In this document: positions 5,492 through 11,515 of the stretch, one piece after another
Layout: every line of letters starts with the position of its first letter
Position numbering within the stretch: the stretch's first letter is position 1
NCBI GenBank assembly: GCA_029237755.1
Contig: JAQZBT010000021.1
Span: forward strand, 1-11,515
From: Candidatus Saccharimonadota bacterium
GTDB lineage: Bacteria > Patescibacteriota > Saccharimonadia > UBA4664
Direction: 5' to 3'
Length of the DNA: 11,515 nucleotides
Notes under the pieces: model-generated
Databases searched by the model: none
Seen by the model: the letters and a program-made list of their open reading frames with translations, nothing else
Told to the model about the DNA's origin: nothing
Program-made: the position numbers and the translations under genes

Positions 5492-6319
5492 ATGACCAAC
5501 TACTACGACATTCTGGGCATCTCCCCCGACGCTACAGCCGACGAGATTCATGAGGCATTCACCTTTCAGGTCAAGGTCTTCCACCCCGATAAGTACAATC
5601 CCGTGAAGCAACCCAAGCAGTACGCCCGCGCCCTCAAGATGACGTCCCGTCTCAACGATGCGCGCGACACACTGCTGGATCCGGCCAAGCGCTCCGCCCA
5701 CGATGCCCACCTCCGCGACGAACCCACGCCTGCACCTGCACCGCTCGCCGCTATCAACCCCACACACAAACGTTGGCTGGTGCTGGGCACAATGGGAGCG
5801 CTCTTCCTGATTAGTGCCGTTTCCGTTATCAACAAGCTCGACTTCACTCCGAAGCCGTCCGTCGCTGAAGCGGTGACCAGCCCCACTCCCCCACCCTGTC
5901 CGATTGGCGAACCAGGCATCAGCGTGACCAAAGTCGATATCCGGCCCAACCCCAACGCGTCACCTTACGACCGTCTACCCAGCCGTCTCTACATCATCAC
6001 GGGCATTATCGAGAACCACACTAGCAGTCCTATCTACACCGATGAGGTCGGTTTCTACCTTGGAACCAGAGACCCCGACCTTCCTCCTGCCTGGGAAAAT
6101 GGATTACGCATGATGGAAACCACCGGCCAACCAGCCGCTATTCCAGCGGGAGGCTCGATCACCTGGAAAGAGAAGCACGTCGTTGAGCACCCGGAACCCT
6201 TCCCGGCCAACGTCATACCCACGCTCACCTACCCATACAACGTAGAAGTAAGCAGCGAGCCTCACTGGTACTGGACCGAGGCCGACTCGGACTGCGAACC
6301 AGTAGTCGCGGGTAGTTAA
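5492..6319 (+). CDS. Membrane-anchored J-domain protein with exported C-terminal domain
   Basis: A 275-residue protein. Residues 1-72 are a J domain: YYDILGISPDATADEIHEAF, the HPD tripeptide that stimulates DnaK ATPase (31-33, HPDK), and a helix with LNDARDTLLDPAKRSAHD. A Pro/Ala linker follows, then one membrane helix (about 94-114, preceded by HKR), a Pro-rich spacer and a beta-rich domain (about 141-270) bounded by Cys136 and Cys268, which could pair. The positive residues before the helix predict the J domain inside and the C-terminal domain outside. LYIITGIIENHTSSPIYTDEVGFYL (166-190) looks like the start of an FxLYD/DUF4352-type beta sandwich, but I cannot confirm that. It is not a classical DnaJ: the Gly/Phe region and zinc fingers are absent. 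The ATG at 5492 fits the usual J-domain start. Its last 4 bases overlap the convergent IMPase gene. Confidence 0.85.
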   Translation: MTNYYDILGISPDATADEIHEAFTFQVKVFHPDKYNPVKQPKQYARALKMTSRLNDARDTLLDPAKRSAHDAHLRDEPTPAPAPLAAINPTHKRWLVLGTMGALFLISAVSVINKLDFTPKPSVAEAVTSPTPPPCPIGEPGISVTKVDIRPNPNASPYDRLPSRLYIITGIIENHTSSPIYTDEVGFYLGTRDPDLPPAWENGLRMMETTGQPAAIPAGGSITWKEKHVVEHPEPFPANVIPTLTYPYNVEVSSEPHWYWTEADSDCEPVVAGS

Positions 6320-7107
6320 ACCGCTACTGGCGCTGTGAGCTTTACAAACTCATCAACTAGAGCAGTGTTTCCCATCACCAAAGAGTCTGTCGTCCAGGTT
6401 ACCGGCTCACCATTCACACCGGTGATTTTACCGCCAGCTTCAAGAATTATCAGAAACATCGCGGCATTGTCCCATGGACTGAGGCCGTTGTGGTGGTACA
6501 GATCTATCCGCCCGGCCACGATATCGCGGGCTATAAGCACGGAACTGCCAAGACAAATCGTCCAGGGCACCACCGGCAAGCGGAGATGGCGCTCTATGGA
6601 TTCTCTTGTCCCGCCGTCGCGGTAAGTGTTGCTAAAAGCGACCCGGGTTGATTTGTCGAATGTTAATCGCTGACCAACCTTCATCACCCGATCATTGAGG
6701 CGCGCTCCCCGCCCTCTCTCTGCGGCCACCAGCTCATCCCGGTACGGGTCATAGACCGCACCGACTACAGGCTCGCCGTTCTCGATGTAGCCCACTGAAA
6801 CACCGGAATAGTTCATGCGGTCCCGGAAGGCATTGGTCCCGTCGAGCGGATCGATGACCCACCCCGTAAAGTCGCTCTCATAGAGTTGCTTCCGAGTCTG
6901 CGCATCACTCTCCTCGCTGACCACAACATCACCCGGCAGGGACTCCGAAAGGACTTTGGTCACCGCCGCGTCGCTTGCCAAGTCCGCCGACGTTACAACA
7001 TCGGACTCCCCTGACTTCATCATCACTCTGGCTGTGTCGGGGTTATGACTGAGTATTTCGGCGCCCCCGGCGCGCACCGCTGTGATGGCTGCTTCTAATC
7101 TGTTCAT
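6316..7107 (-). CDS. Inositol-monophosphatase-family phosphatase (IMPase/CysQ/HisN type)
   Basis: A 263-residue metal-dependent phosphatase of the Li+-sensitive IMPase superfamily. Visible metal and catalytic sites are the Glu pair in VVSEES (62-67), the signature WVIDPLDGTNAF (83-94) and the C-terminal PWDNAAMFLIILEAGG (211-226), whose Asp213 binds the third metal. YSGVSVGYIENGEPVVGAVYDPYRDELVAAERGRGA (100-135) is typical too. Within the superfamily the substrate may be inositol phosphate, 3'-phosphoadenosine 5'-phosphate, histidinol phosphate or fructose bisphosphate; I cannot choose from sequence alone. Length and start (MNRLEAAITAVRAGGAEIL) are normal. There is no Shine-Dalgarno. The start codon lies 6 nt after the hairpin of the upstream gene's terminator, so expression needs its own promoter or read-through. 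The gene converges on the J-protein gene with a 4-bp overlap. Confidence 0.9.
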   Translation of the reverse strand: MNRLEAAITAVRAGGAEILSHNPDTARVMMKSGESDVVTSADLASDAAVTKVLSESLPGDVVVSEESDAQTRKQLYESDFTGWVIDPLDGTNAFRDRMNYSGVSVGYIENGEPVVGAVYDPYRDELVAAERGRGARLNDRVMKVGQRLTFDKSTRVAFSNTYRDGGTRESIERHLRLPVVPWTICLGSSVLIARDIVAGRIDLYHHNGLSPWDNAAMFLIILEAGGKITGVNGEPVTWTTDSLVMGNTALVDEFVKLTAPVAV

Positions 7108-7110
7108 ATC

Positions 7111-7136
7111 AAAAAGCCTACCATTAAGGCAGGCTT
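7111..7136 (-). terminator. Intrinsic terminator of the 89-aa gene
   Basis: On the minus strand AAGCCTGCC (7136 to 7128) pairs with GGTAGGCTT (7122 to 7114) with one G-U wobble and a TTAAT loop, running into five T (7115 to 7111). It lies 19 nt after the stop at 7156 and is the most canonical intrinsic terminator in the window. Confidence 0.8.
7115..7123 (-). promoter_or_regulatory. Possible extended -10 of the IMPase gene, inside the terminator stem
   Basis: The descending arm of the terminator reads TGG-TAGGCT (7123 to 7115) on the minus strand, 7 nt before the IMPase ATG, the same distance as in tsaC. No -35 is seen. This is a weak call based on spacing and resemblance. Confidence 0.25.
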
Positions 7137-7155
7137 GATGCGAACGTTTTACAGA

Positions 7156-7425
7156 TTAGAACTTGGAACGGTTGAGCTTGATCTCGACGAACTGGTCTTT
7201 GACCTTTACGTAGCAAACGCCGTCTTCGGCCGGTGTGCCCTTGCGCCACAGGGTGCGCATCGTGGTGTAGAGGCGAACCGCATTGGCGATGGTGTCGACA
7301 GCCGTGGACTGGGTCTGGTCGTCGATCGACAGGTCGTAGAAACGAGGGCGCACGCTCACCGCCGGCTTGTACCGAAGGTTCTTCTTGATCGAAGTCGTGA
7401 TGTTCTGCATGGCCGGGGTCTTCAT
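7156..7425 (-). CDS. Small basic protein, unknown function
   Basis: An 89-residue protein that I do not recognise. It has no signal peptide or membrane segment. The first 27 residues are basic (TSIKKNLRYKPAVSVRPR), the middle looks helical (STAVDTIANAVRLYTTMRTLW, 40-60), and the end alternates Val/Ile with charges (VCYVKVKDQFVEIKLNRSKF), as in a beta hairpin. One Cys (71) is present. The frame is open 34 codons further up, but the strong promoter lies inside that extension. The ATG at 7425, 9 nt after the -10 box, is therefore preferred; a second ATG at 7410 is possible. It ends in a clean terminator and so is transcribed alone. The near-consensus promoter implies high expression. A nucleic-acid-binding role is conceivable from the charge but not shown. 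Confidence 0.72.
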   Translation of the reverse strand: MKTPAMQNITTSIKKNLRYKPAVSVRPRFYDLSIDDQTQSTAVDTIANAVRLYTTMRTLWRKGTPAEDGVCYVKVKDQFVEIKLNRSKF

Positions 7426-7434
7426 AGATACGAC

Positions 7435-7463
7435 ACTGTACCATCTAGTCGCGCATGTGTCAA
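7435..7463 (-). promoter_or_regulatory. Strong promoter of the 89-aa gene
   Basis: Leftward TTGACA (7463 to 7458), 17-bp spacer, TACAGT (7440 to 7435) with an upstream TGG, so both consensus -35 and extended -10 are present. The start point should be near 7428, giving a leader of about 3 nt. Confidence 0.72.
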
Positions 7464-7467
7464 CATG
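7454..7467. repeat. Inverted repeat over the -35 box, candidate operator
   Basis: CATGT (7454-7458), GTCA, ACATG (7463-7467) form a perfect 5-bp inverted repeat centred on the -35 of the leftward 89-aa promoter and about 20 bp from the rightward promoter at 7486. It could let a repressor control the leftward gene. Confidence 0.4.
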
Positions 7468-7485
7468 TTTTCCCAGATATATCCA

Positions 7486-7514
7486 TTGACTACATAAGCG
7501 TTTTAGTGTATAGT
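7486..7514 (+). promoter_or_regulatory. Promoter of the exported DUF3558-like gene
   Basis: TTGACT (7486-7491), 17-bp spacer, TATAGT (7509-7514). Transcription should start near 7521 and give a leader of about 31 nt that holds the Shine-Dalgarno AAAGGA (7538-7543). Confidence 0.7.
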
Positions 7515-7551
7515 TGTCTTCGACCATTCCTCTACCGAAAGGACCTTAGGA

Positions 7552-8154
7552 ATGCGACGTTCCTACCTGATACCTGCCTGCATCTTCGCAGCAGTTTGCG
7601 TTGTCCTAGCCGCCCTCGGCGCCATGGATCAACCTGCACCTGCACCGCGACCCGCTCAAGTTGACACCCCAAGCCCCAGCTCCACACCCCGCGTTACTGA
7701 TCCCGACCGTCACGTCGGACAGCACGTCTGGGCACTCGAGCGCGGCACTACCTGCTTCATCCCTGCCGCCGACGTCTCCCAAGCCGTTGGCGTGCAGTAC
7801 GACAAAGTCGGTGACAATACGGTCATCCTCGGATGCCTGTATCAGCCAGAAGGGGCTACCAACGACGAGCAAGGCATCACCCTGACAGTTGTCTACGCCG
7901 ACCTGGACTTTGCCGAGCACGGCTTCCGTGACACGGATTACCTGCCCGGCGAGCCCTCGCGCAAGTTCACCAAAGGTGACGTTCGCGGCTGGACCTTCCA
8001 GCGCAACGGCGAGCAATACGGCATCTCGCTCTTCTTCGAGGAGCACGGCGTCATGGCCTACACTATGGCCAACGACGCCACGAGCCGCGGCCAAGAGACC
8101 AAGTTGGCCGAATGGCTGATGGACAACCTACCCCGCTACCTTCCCCCTCGGTAG
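7552..8154 (+). CDS. Exported or membrane-anchored protein, DUF3558-like
   Basis: A 200-residue protein with the layout of the lipoprotein at 2609. It has a basic start (MRR), a hydrophobic segment (5-24), a Pro/Ser/Thr/Ala linker (27-50) and a folded domain of about 140 residues. There is no lipobox, so it is either anchored by the first segment or cut after about residue 24. Cys68 and Cys95 have the same 26-residue gap as Cys77 and Cys104 of the lipoprotein, and both domains open with a CxxxxxxxVxxxxG-like run and have an aromatic shortly after the second Cys. The second Cys pair of the lipoprotein is missing. The ATG at 7552 has AAAGGA 8 nt upstream. A perfect 10-bp hairpin follows the stop. 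DUF3558-like membership is by pattern only; function is unknown. Confidence 0.8.
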   Translation: MRRSYLIPACIFAAVCVVLAALGAMDQPAPAPRPAQVDTPSPSSTPRVTDPDRHVGQHVWALERGTTCFIPAADVSQAVGVQYDKVGDNTVILGCLYQPEGATNDEQGITLTVVYADLDFAEHGFRDTDYLPGEPSRKFTKGDVRGWTFQRNGEQYGISLFFEEHGVMAYTMANDATSRGQETKLAEWLMDNLPRYLPPR

Positions 8155-8175
8155 CACCGCTTCACCCGAAGCACC

Positions 8176-8217
8176 CGCCCGTTCCCAAGCATCGCGAAGG
8201 AACGGGCGCTTCGCGTT
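8176..8217 (+). terminator. Hairpin terminator after the 7552 gene
   Basis: A perfect 10-bp stem, CGCCCGTTCC (8176-8185) with GGAACGGGCG (8199-8208), a 13-nt loop and a CTTCGCGTT tail. It protects valS from read-through. The tail has few T in a row, as with the other plus-strand terminators here. Confidence 0.65.
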
Positions 8218-8324
8218 AATACGCTTAACCTATCTTTATCCCGCTTAAATCGCTAACATTGAACTCAATACAACCCGGCGTTTCCTCGCCACATAACGAC
8301 AACGTTCAGAGGAGCAATATCTTG
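8218..8324 (+). promoter_or_regulatory. valS leader and start-deciding Shine-Dalgarno
   Basis: AGAGGAG (8308-8314) stands 7 nt before a TTG at 8322, fixing the valS start. Two small hairpins precede it, GGCG/CGCC (8277-8280 with 8287-8290) and AACG/CGTT (8295-8298 with 8303-8306). I see no convincing promoter here (TAACAT at 8254-8259 is the best -10) and no T-box. Confidence 0.6.
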
Positions 8325-10892
8325 TCCAAAACAACCGATTTTCAGCTCGAGAAGGCCTACGACCCTACCCAGTACGAGGCCAAAATTTATGCTGGGTGGG
8401 AGCAGTCCGGCGCCTTCAAGCCCAATCCCAAGGCCCCCAAAGACCCGTTCACCATCATCCTGCCCCCGCCCAACGCCAACGGTAACCTCCATCTCGGCCA
8501 CGCTATGTACGTAGTCGAAGACATTCTCACCCGCTACCGCCGCATGCAGGGCCACAAGGCTTTGTGGCTCCCGGGCGCCGACCACGCCGGCATCGAGACC
8601 CAAGTCGTTTACGAGCGCCTGCTCGCCAAGGAAGGCAAGTCCCGCTTCGACCTCGGCCGCGAGGAGTTCTACAAGCAGGTCTGGGACTACACCCAATCCA
8701 ACATCGGCAACATGACCGACCAGATCCGCAAGCTCGGCTTCTCCGTCGACTGGTCGCGCTTCAAGTTCACGCTGGATGAAGACATCGTCGAAACCGTCTA
8801 CGACACTTTCAAGCGCCTCCACGATGATGGCCTCATCTACCGCGGTAACCGCATCGTCAACTGGTGCCCCTTCTGCCGCTCAGCCTTCGCCGACATCGAG
8901 GTCAAATACCGCGAGCAGACCGACCCGCTCTACTACATCAAGTACGGACCCTTCGTCCTGGCCACCGTCCGCCCCGAGACGAAGTTCGGTGACACCGCCA
9001 TCGCCGTGAACCCCAAAGACGAGCGCTACGCCAAATTAGTAGGCAAAGAGATCGACGCCGAATCGGTCCTCGGTCACACCTTCAAGATCAAGGTCATCGC
9101 CGATGACCACGTCGACCCCGCCTTCGGCACCGGCGCCGTCAAGGTCACGCCCGCTCACGACCCCAACGACTGGGAGATGGGCCTGCGCCACGGCCTCGAG
9201 GTCGTACCTGTCATCGGCACCGACGGCCGCCTCCTGCCCATCGCGGGCAAATACGCCGGCATGCCGGCCGACGAGGCGCGTATCGCAGTCGCCGCTGACA
9301 TGGAGGCCAAGGGCCTGATGGACCACGTTGATATGAACTACACCCACTCCGTCGGCTTCCACGACCGCTGTGGCACGCTCATCGAGCCCCTCACTGTCGA
9401 GCAATGGTGGCTGCGCGTCGACGAGCTCAAGAAGCCTGTCATCAAGGCCATCAAAAACGGTGACGTGAAGTTCGTGCCCGAGCGCTTCACCAAGGTCGCG
9501 CTCGACTGGATGGAGAACCTGCGTGACTGGAACATCTCCCGCCAGAACTGGTGGGGCATCAATATACCCGTCTTCTACAGTCTGTCCGATGACAAAACCA
9601 AGCCTGAATACATCATCGGGACCGAAGCGGAGGCCAAGAAGATCTACGGCGAGGGCAACTACGAGGCCGAGACTGACAACTTCGACACCTGGTTTAGCTC
9701 CGGCCAGTGGCCGTTTGCGACCCTCATGGCCACCGGCGACTTCGAGAAGGGCCACTACCCCACCTCTGTCATGGAGACAGGCCGCGATATTCTCTTCCTC
9801 TGGGTCACGCGCATGATCATGTTTGGCCTCTTCCGTACCGGCGAGGTCCCCTTCCGCACCGTCTACCTCCACGGCCTCGTCACCGACGAACACGGCAAGA
9901 AGATGTCCAAGTCCAAGGGCAACGTCCTCAACCCCCTCGAGATGACCGACAAATACGGCACTGACGCCCTCCGGCTTGCCCTCACCATCGGCATCACGCC
10001 CGGCAACGACGGCTCTGTCTCTGAGCGCAAGATCGAAGGCTACCGCAACTTCTGCAACAAGCTCTGGAACGTCGCCCGCTTCATCCTGAGCTCACTGCCG
10101 GAGGACTACTCCCCTGCTGCTCCCAAGCTCCACTCCCCTGCTGACCACTGGATGCAAGCCAAGCTCAACGCTGCAATCAAGGACGTCACGACCGCTATTG
10201 AGGACTACCGCTTCTCCGATGCCGGCCAGATCGTATACTCCCTGCTCTGGGACGATTTCGCAGACTGGTACGTTGAGGCTTCCAAGGTCTCCCCTAACCA
10301 CGATCTGTTGGTGCACACGCTCGAGACCATCCTGACGCTCGTCCACCCCATCGCGCCATTCGTATCTGAAGCCATCTGGAGCCATTTGCCCGACCGCGAC
10401 ACAGCGCTGATCACTACCGACTGGCCCGTTGTAGACAAAACAAGAACGCCGGATAAAGCGGCTGCGCGTCACTTCGAGGAGCTCAAATCCGTCGTTCAGG
10501 CCGCCCGTACCGTTGCCGCCGAAGAGCAGCTCTCCAAACCGGTAGTACTGACCACTAACTCGAACCTAGCCGAGTCGGCCGACCTGGTGAAGCGCCTCGC
10601 CCGCGCCGGCGACCTCAAACTCGTCAAAGAGGGGAGTGGGCTCTATCTCGGCACCACGGCTCCCGCCTGGATCGAAGCCGACGCCGCCCTTATCAAGGCG
10701 CGCAAAGACCGGCTTCACCGCTATCAGGCAGAGAAGCAGTCCTATGCTCAAAACCTCGAAGCCAAGTTGGCCAACGCGGGCTACGTAAAGTCGGCGCCGG
10801 CAGCAGTCGTCCAGGACACCCGCGACCGCTTGGCCGAAACCCAACGCCTGCTTGAGCGGCTGGGAGAGCAGCTCGCCGCGTTGGAAGGGTAG
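8322..10892 (+). CDS. valS: Valyl-tRNA synthetase
   Basis: ValRS charges tRNA-Val with valine and clears mischarged threonine in a separate editing domain. The protein has 856 residues from the TTG at 8322. Class Ia landmarks in order are the HIGH motif as HLGH (57-60, in PPPNANGNLHLGHAM), the CP1 editing insertion containing ATVRPETKFGDTAIAVNP and GTGAVKVTPAHDPND, the ValRS-typical FDTWFSSGQWPFATL, the KMSKS loop (527-531, KMSKSKGN), the helical anticodon-binding domain, and a C-terminal charged coiled-coil arm (about 790-856) typical of ValRS rather than IleRS. Length is near the bacterial norm. The frame stays open to a TTG at 8259, but only the 8322 start has a Shine-Dalgarno, and family alignment begins near FQLEKAYDPTQYE. 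It is followed after 31 nt by another gene with its own -10 box. Confidence 0.97.
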   Translation: MSKTTDFQLEKAYDPTQYEAKIYAGWEQSGAFKPNPKAPKDPFTIILPPPNANGNLHLGHAMYVVEDILTRYRRMQGHKALWLPGADHAGIETQVVYERLLAKEGKSRFDLGREEFYKQVWDYTQSNIGNMTDQIRKLGFSVDWSRFKFTLDEDIVETVYDTFKRLHDDGLIYRGNRIVNWCPFCRSAFADIEVKYREQTDPLYYIKYGPFVLATVRPETKFGDTAIAVNPKDERYAKLVGKEIDAESVLGHTFKIKVIADDHVDPAFGTGAVKVTPAHDPNDWEMGLRHGLEVVPVIGTDGRLLPIAGKYAGMPADEARIAVAADMEAKGLMDHVDMNYTHSVGFHDRCGTLIEPLTVEQWWLRVDELKKPVIKAIKNGDVKFVPERFTKVALDWMENLRDWNISRQNWWGINIPVFYSLSDDKTKPEYIIGTEAEAKKIYGEGNYEAETDNFDTWFSSGQWPFATLMATGDFEKGHYPTSVMETGRDILFLWVTRMIMFGLFRTGEVPFRTVYLHGLVTDEHGKKMSKSKGNVLNPLEMTDKYGTDALRLALTIGITPGNDGSVSERKIEGYRNFCNKLWNVARFILSSLPEDYSPAAPKLHSPADHWMQAKLNAAIKDVTTAIEDYRFSDAGQIVYSLLWDDFADWYVEASKVSPNHDLLVHTLETILTLVHPIAPFVSEAIWSHLPDRDTALITTDWPVVDKTRTPDKAAARHFEELKSVVQAARTVAAEEQLSKPVVLTTNSNLAESADLVKRLARAGDLKLVKEGSGLYLGTTAPAWIEADAALIKARKDRLHRYQAEKQSYAQNLEAKLANAGYVKSAPAAVVQDTRDRLAETQRLLERLGEQLAALEG

Positions 10893-10905
10893 GGGATTAC
10901 GCTCG

Positions 10906-10914
10906 TGCTAGTAT
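10906..10914 (+). promoter_or_regulatory. Extended -10 of the TPR-like gene
   Basis: TGC-TAGTAT (10906-10914) lies 9 nt before the ATG at 10924, with no Shine-Dalgarno and no good -35. The spacing again predicts a near-leaderless message. Confidence 0.45.
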
Positions 10915-10923
10915 CGAACTAAC

Positions 10924-11515
10924 ATGCAAACCCTCCGTCCCGAACCCGTTTTCGCAGCTGTCGCCGCCGGTACAGTCATAGCTGCTGCCATGGCAATGGC
11001 CTCGCTTTGGCCGGTGACTTTACAGGCTGCGCGTGACCGTTCCTCGCACCTCGTAACAGCCGGTGACAAGGCCAAAGGACCGGAAGCCGCCAACGATTAT
11101 CTCTTGGCTACTTATCTCGATCCGGCTAACCACACCGCCCATATCCGACTCGCCCGCACGCAGATCGCCGCCGGACAAGCAGACCTGGCCCTGGTGACCC
11201 TGGAGCGAGCGGGGCAGGGGAGTGAGGTCGAGCAGCTCAAGGTCCGCACCCTGATTGAGATCGGCCGGCCCACCGATGCTTCCAACGAAGCCTCCCGGCT
11301 CATCGAACCCGGCCGCACCGAGGACGATATCGTGCTGGCAGCGCTCGCCTTTGGCCTGGCCGGCCGCACCGCCGATGCCCAGGGCCTCAGTGCCCGTGTA
11401 ACCTCACCAGAGGCCGCAGGACGCATCGTACGGGCGCTAGCTGCACCAATTACCCTCGCCGCCGAACTCTACGCCACAGGGCTTCAAAATAGCTCAAGCG
11501 CTTTGCTGCAGAAAC
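10924..11515 (+). CDS. Membrane-anchored, probably TPR-like protein, 3' end beyond the window
   Basis: The frame is open from the ATG at 10924 to the right edge, 197 codons with no stop. Residues 1-8 are polar, and 9-33 form a hydrophobic Ala/Val/Met-rich helix (VFAAVAAGTVIAAAMAMASLWP), a signal anchor. The rest is Ala/Leu-rich helical sequence with TPR-like character: AANDYLLATYLDPANHTAHIRLARTQIAAGQADLALVTLERA (about 55-96) resembles one and a half repeats, followed by VEQLKVRTLIEIGRPTDASNEASRLIEPG and VLAALAFGLAGRTADAQGL. This suggests a protein-protein interaction scaffold on the outer face of the membrane. GC-rich codon use matches its neighbours. Partner and role are unknown. Confidence 0.7.
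   Translation, partial: MQTLRPEPVFAAVAAGTVIAAAMAMASLWPVTLQAARDRSSHLVTAGDKAKGPEAANDYLLATYLDPANHTAHIRLARTQIAAGQADLALVTLERAGQGSEVEQLKVRTLIEIGRPTDASNEASRLIEPGRTEDDIVLAALAFGLAGRTADAQGLSARVTSPEAAGRIVRALAAPITLAAELYATGLQNSSSALLQK

Noticed and set aside
6301..6328. Hairpin AGTAG...CTACT at the dnaJ/IMPase convergence
   Set aside because: Only 5 bp of stem with an 18-nt loop and no T-run on either strand; not enough for a terminator.
7426..7527. N-terminal extension of the 89-aa protein
   Set aside because: It would contain the consensus promoter and the palindrome, so it cannot be part of the main transcript's frame.
8259..8321. Longer valS with a TTG start at 8259
   Set aside because: No Shine-Dalgarno before it, the extra residues are unlike ValRS, and AGAGGAG marks the TTG at 8322.
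8155..8321. T-box riboswitch before valS
   Set aside because: No T-box consensus or specifier stem is visible, and the gap is mostly the preceding gene's terminator.
9036..9893. 285-codon open frame antisense to valS, and a 185-codon one at 8265-8822
   Set aside because: They are reverse shadows of valS codon bias in GC-rich DNA; they lack start signals, and valS is certain on the other strand.
1..11515. tRNA or rRNA genes, CRISPR array, insertion sequence, or UGA recoding
   Set aside because: No cloverleaf, rRNA core motif, spaced repeat array or transposase was seen, and UGA ends normal-length proteins such as the first FemAB and TsaC.

Overview
This GC-rich, compact 11.5 kb stretch carries twelve protein genes (one cut by the right edge) with no RNA gene, mobile element or CRISPR array that I can see. 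The content suggests a Patescibacteria/CPR-type genome, possibly Saccharibacteria: tandem FemAB-family cell-wall transferases, isolated housekeeping genes not in familiar operons, many small unrecognised envelope proteins, tiny gaps and overlapping gene ends. That placement is inference. Reading frames use UGA as stop, so a code that reads UGA as glycine (Gracilibacteria and Absconditabacteria) is unlikely.

Layout. Leftmost on the minus strand is a translationally coupled pair of FemAB-like genes (2044 to 24). They diverge from three small plus-strand genes, each with its own leader and terminator-like hairpin: a 68-aa protein with a C-terminal membrane segment (2241-2447), a lipoprotein with a DUF3558-like cysteine pattern (2609-3211) and a 117-aa low-complexity protein with an internal duplication (3404-3757). 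Next come two genes of the t6A tRNA-modification pathway, tsaD (plus) and tsaC/sua5 (minus), converging tail to tail with overlapping stop codons inside one hairpin. A membrane-anchored J-domain protein (5492-6319) diverges from tsaC and converges with an inositol-monophosphatase-family gene (6316-7107, minus). Upstream of that lies an unrecognised 89-aa basic protein (7156-7425, minus) with a near-consensus promoter. A second DUF3558-like exported protein (7552-8154), valS (8322-10892, TTG start) and the 5' part of a membrane-anchored, probably TPR-like protein (10924 to the edge) complete the plus strand.

Expression logic. Two start styles coexist. Several genes (femAB, tsaC, the 89-aa gene, the TPR-like gene, probably dnaJ and tsaD) have a -10 box only 6 to 14 nt before ATG and no Shine-Dalgarno, which predicts leaderless or near-leaderless mRNAs; tsaC and the 89-aa gene share the box AGATGGTACA(A/G)T. 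The small and exported proteins instead have TTGAC(A/T) -35 boxes, real leaders, clear Shine-Dalgarno sequences and their own terminators, so they look like independent single-gene cassettes. valS is also Shine-Dalgarno led.

Functionally the window mixes translation fidelity (TsaC, TsaD, ValS) with the cell envelope (FemAB pair, two exported DUF3558-like proteins, small membrane proteins, the J-protein and the TPR-like protein). No gap without a gene reaches 300 bases. I found no clear evidence of a defence system or a new multi-gene machine; the best candidates for something undescribed are the small-protein cassettes and the leaderless/leadered split.
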